Assembly (NCBI RefSeq): GCF_965218685.1
Contig: NZ_OZ244657.1
Span: 1-64,000, forward strand
Direction: 5' to 3'
DNA length: 64,000 bases
Source: Thalassobius sp965218685
GTDB lineage: Bacteria > Pseudomonadota > Alphaproteobacteria > Rhodobacterales > Rhodobacteraceae
Part shown: one piece after another, positions 61,214 to 64,000 of the stretch
How the letters are laid out: each line of letters starts with the position of its first letter
Position numbering within the stretch: position 1 is the first letter of the stretch
Notes under the pieces: generated by a model
Told to the model about the DNA's origin: nothing
Seen by the model: only the letters and a program-made list of their open reading frames with translations
Databases searched by the model: none
Translations under genes and position numbers: made by a program

Positions 61214-62746
61214 TTACAGCGGGATGTTGTCGTGCTTCTTCCAGGGGTTCTGCAGCTTTTTGTTGCGCAGGCTGGCAAAGGCACGCGACACGCGGCGGCG
61301 GGTCGATTTGGGCTGGATCACCTCGTCGATGAAGCCACGTTCAGCCGCCACAAACGGGTTGGCGAAACGGTCTTCGTAATCGGCGGTGTGTTGCGCGATC
61401 TTGTCAGCATCGCCCAGATCGGCACGGTGGATGATCTCGGTCGCGCCCTTGGCACCCATCACCGCAATTTCCGCAGTCGGCCAGGCATAGTTGAAATCAC
61501 CGCGCAGGTGCTTGGAGGCCATCACGTCATAGGCGCCGCCATAAGCCTTGCGGGTGATGACGGTGACCTTGGGAACGGTGGCTTCGCCATAGGCGAACAG
61601 CAGTTTCGCACCGTGCTTGATCACGCCGCCATATTCCTGCGAGGTGCCGGGCAAGAAGCCAGGCACGTCCACCAGGGTCAGGATCGGAATTTCGAACGCA
61701 TCACAGAAACGAACGAAACGCGCGGCCTTGCGGCTGCTGTCGATGTCCAGACAACCCGCCAGAACCATCGGCTGGTTGGCAACAACGCCCACGGTCTGAC
61801 CTTCCATGCGGATGAAACCGGTGATGATGTTCTTGGCGAAGTCTTCCTGAATCTCATAGAAATCCGCCTCGTCCGCGATTTTCAGGATCAGTTCCTTCAT
61901 ATCGTAGGGGGTATTGGCGTTTTCAGGGATCAGGGTATCCAGCGATTCCTCGACCCGATCGGGCTCGTCAAAGAACGGGCGCACGGGCGGTTTTTCGCGG
62001 TTGTTCAGCGGCAGGAAGTCGACCAGGCGGCGAACTTCGGCAAGCGCTTCGACGTCGTTTTCAAACGCGCCATCGGCGACCGAAGATTTCTTGGTGTGGG
62101 TGCTTGCGCCGCCCAGCTCCTCGGCGGTGACGACCTCGTTGGTGACGGTTTTCACAACGTCAGGGCCGGTCACGAACATGTACGAGCTGTCCTTCACCAT
62201 GAAGATGAAGTCGGTCATCGCGGGCGAATACACGGCACCACCGGCGCAGGGGCCCATGATCACCGAAATCTGCGGGATCACACCCGAGGCCATGATGTTG
62301 CGCTGGAAAATCTCGGCATAGCCAGCCAGCGCATCCACGCCTTCCTGGATCCGGGCGCCGCCCGAATCGTTCAGGCCAATCACAGGCGCACCGTTCTGCA
62401 TGGCCATGTCCATGATCTTGCAGATCTTCATCGCGTGGGTCGCAGACACCGAGCCCCCCAGAACCGTAAAGTCCTGGCTGAACACATAGACCATACGGCC
62501 GTTAATGGTGCCCCACCCGGTGATGACGCCATCACCTGCGGGTTTTTGATTTTCCATACCGAAATCAGTGCAGCGGTGCGACACAAACATGTCGAACTCT
62601 TCAAACGAATCTTCGTCCAGCAGCAGCTCGATCCGCTCGCGGGCGGTCAGCTTGCCCTTGGCGTGCTGGCTGTCGATACGTTTTTGACCCCCACCCAAAC
62701 GGGCGTCGGCGCGGCGGCTTTCCAGTTCCTGGAGGATATCTTTCAT
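61214..62746 (-). CDS. pccB: Propionyl-CoA carboxylase beta subunit
   Basis: The carboxyltransferase subunit moves CO2 from biotin to propionyl-CoA. The 510-residue protein has two crotonase-like halves (GGSVSATHAMKICKIMDMAMQNGAPVIGLNDSGGARIQ, then DVPGFLPGTSQEYGGVIKHGAKLL and KAYGGAYDVMASKHL). AGGGGA precedes the ATG at 62746. A cluster of GCAAA motifs upstream may bind a propionyl-CoA regulator. Confidence 0.97.
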   Translation of the reverse strand: MKDILQELESRRADARLGGGQKRIDSQHAKGKLTARERIELLLDEDSFEEFDMFVSHRCTDFGMENQKPAGDGVITGWGTINGRMVYVFSQDFTVLGGSVSATHAMKICKIMDMAMQNGAPVIGLNDSGGARIQEGVDALAGYAEIFQRNIMASGVIPQISVIMGPCAGGAVYSPAMTDFIFMVKDSSYMFVTGPDVVKTVTNEVVTAEELGGASTHTKKSSVADGAFENDVEALAEVRRLVDFLPLNNREKPPVRPFFDEPDRVEESLDTLIPENANTPYDMKELILKIADEADFYEIQEDFAKNIITGFIRMEGQTVGVVANQPMVLAGCLDIDSSRKAARFVRFCDAFEIPILTLVDVPGFLPGTSQEYGGVIKHGAKLLFAYGEATVPKVTVITRKAYGGAYDVMASKHLRGDFNYAWPTAEIAVMGAKGATEIIHRADLGDADKIAQHTADYEDRFANPFVAAERGFIDEVIQPKSTRRRVSRAFASLRNKKLQNPWKKHDNIPL

Positions 62747-62804
62747 GTCGGTCCCCTTCTGAATTGAATCGGGTATAAGGGCACGTGCTGCACACGCAAA
62801 GACA

Positions 62805-62867
62805 TTTTCGGCAAATTTGCAAATTTTTGGCAAGCGGATGAAGGCGAATTGCAAATGTGCTAATTCG
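62805..62867. promoter_or_regulatory. Candidate ScfR/PccR-type operator region before pccB
   Basis: TTTGCAAA lies at 62816-62823, flanked by GGCAAA and TGGCAAG. CGAATT and AATTCG (62845-62850, 62862-62867) form an inverted repeat around another TTGCAAA. In Rhodobacter sphaeroides PccR binds TTTGCAAA pairs before pccB. No pccR gene lies next to pccB here. Confidence 0.5.
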
Positions 62868-62948
62868 TGCCGTTACGTGGCGCCATTTGATCCAGAACTC
62901 AGACGTCGGTGGTGGACAAACTGTCGCGCCCGTTTTAATTATTCGCAC

Positions 62949-64000
62949 ATGAACAGTAGACCTGCGGCCCGATATCTGAACCGGACCTCTGCACCCCATA
63001 TTTCGACACTGATTTTCCTGGCCGGCATCTCGGCCCTGGTCATGAACATTTTCCTGCCGTCCTTGCCGGCAATGTCCGATCATTTCGGGGTTGAATACAG
63101 CTTTATGCAGCTGTCCGTCGCGCTCTATCTGGGTGTGAGCGGGTTTTTGCAGATTTTCATCGGCCCGCTGTCGGACAAATTCGGCCGCCGGCCCGTGGTT
63201 CTGACGGGCGTGTCGATTTATTGCCTGGCCACCATCGGCTGCCTCATGGCGCAAAGCGGCGAGGTTTTCATGATCTTCCGCATGCTTCAGGCCGTGATCG
63301 CTGTCGGCCTTGTGCTGTCCCGCGCCGTGATCCGGGACATGGTGCCCGGCGCGCAGGCGGCCTCGATGATCGGTTATGTCACCATGGGCATGTCGCTGGT
63401 GCCGATGCTGGGCCCGGCTTTGGGCGGTTACCTGCAAGAACATTTCGGCTGGCAATCCAACTTCTACGTCCTGCTGGCCGTTGGTCTGTTTCTGCTGGCG
63501 CTGATCTGGGCCGATCTTGGAGAGACCGCGCCGAAATCGGACAACTCGCTGGTTCAGCAGTTTCGCGAATATCCCGAGCTTCTGACCTCGCCGCGGTTCT
63601 GGGGCTATTGCATGGCAGCGGCCTTCGGCTCGGGGGCGTTTTTTGCCTATCTGGGCGGGGCGCCCTTTGTCGGCATCAACGTCTATGACCTGGAGCCCGC
63701 ACAGCTGGGCACCTATTTCATGGCGCCGGGCGTGGGGTATTTCGCTGGCAACTTCCTTTCAGGTCGGTATTCAGCGCGGGTGGGGATCAATCGCATGGTT
63801 CTGCTCGGAGCGCTGATCGCCTGCATTGGCCCGCTGATCCCGCTAAGCCTGCATCTGCTTGGCGCGAACACCGCGTTCACCTTTTTTGGCAGTATCGTTT
63901 TCATCGGCCTGGGCAACGGCATGACCCTGCCGAACGCCAACGCTGGTATGCTTTCGGTGCGCCCTCATCTGGCCGGCACGGCCGCTGGGCTGGGCGGAGC
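62949..64000 (+). CDS. Bcr/CflA-type MFS exporter, 3' end outside the window
   Basis: The frame from ATG 62949 stays open to the end. The 350 visible residues have about ten membrane helices, with GPLSDKFGRRPVVLTG as the MFS loop 2-3 motif and MLGPALGGYL as motif C of drug exporters. Bcr/CflA pumps export drugs or amino-acid derivatives. It is divergent from pccB with 202 bases between them. The last helices lie outside the window. Confidence 0.9.
   Translation, partial: MNSRPAARYLNRTSAPHISTLIFLAGISALVMNIFLPSLPAMSDHFGVEYSFMQLSVALYLGVSGFLQIFIGPLSDKFGRRPVVLTGVSIYCLATIGCLMAQSGEVFMIFRMLQAVIAVGLVLSRAVIRDMVPGAQAASMIGYVTMGMSLVPMLGPALGGYLQEHFGWQSNFYVLLAVGLFLLALIWADLGETAPKSDNSLVQQFREYPELLTSPRFWGYCMAAAFGSGAFFAYLGGAPFVGINVYDLEPAQLGTYFMAPGVGYFAGNFLSGRYSARVGINRMVLLGALIACIGPLIPLSLHLLGANTAFTFFGSIVFIGLGNGMTLPNANAGMLSVRPHLAGTAAGLGG

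Overview
The window looks like a chromosomal segment of a marine alphaproteobacterium of the Roseobacter group (Rhodobacteraceae). Support comes from high GC, a class I PHA locus, a methylmalonyl-CoA pathway cluster, a DMSP-lyase-like cupin, a short proS, the lolCD-DUF2937-proS order and the AI-2E/hdaA/ppk1/ppx order. Most genes are housekeeping or metabolic. No rRNA, tRNA, CRISPR, transposase or prophage was seen.

Layout. 1-6.1 kb: aminotransferase tail, LysR regulator, then the PHA block phaR, phaP, phaC (minus) and phaZ (plus), with three CTGC-N3-GCAG operators ahead of phaP and between phaC and phaZ. 6.1-10.4 kb: two alpha/beta hydrolases, a VOC protein and thrS. 10.6-13.3 kb: a bufferin-type operon bufABCD (DUF2282 precursor, DUF692/MNIO enzyme, DUF2063 partner, DoxX membrane protein). 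13.2-17.4 kb: small stress-type genes, an atypical membrane protein coupled to thyX, and an NrdR-like box before thyX. 17.6-19.9 kb: a surface lipoprotein with its Slam outer-membrane assembly protein. 19.9-26.3 kb: gloA, a MarR regulator, sdhE, an XRE regulator, aspartate aminotransferase, a MATE pump and a NicO/DUF1007 metal transporter pair. 26.4-32.5 kb: ppk2 with a perfect FNR-type box, an epoxide-hydrolase-like protein, a DddL-like DMSP lyase, parE and an AT-richer membrane protein.

33-45 kb: monomeric isocitrate dehydrogenase, an HExxH lipoprotein, two cytochromes c with an FNR-like box, a thioesterase, the lolCD-proS operon, an orphan LuxR regulator, AI-2E and hdaA. 45-52 kb: ppk1 (possible Pho box) and ppx, then DNase-I-fold, TerB/DnaJ, GNAT and VOC genes. 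52.4-53.8 kb: two tandem exported phage-tail-collar-domain proteins that share an identical 178-bp internal block. 53.9-62.7 kb: methylmalonyl-CoA mutase, pccA and pccB with several small envelope proteins between them. The window ends inside a Bcr/CflA exporter.

How it fits together: carbon storage (PHA, polyphosphate), propionyl-CoA oxidation and DMSP cleavage are typical of a coastal heterotroph. The less ordinary parts are the bufferin operon, the Slam/lipoprotein pair, the exported collar pair, and two AT-richer membrane genes placed directly behind essential genes (thyX, parE). All calls come from reading the sequence; no database search was run.
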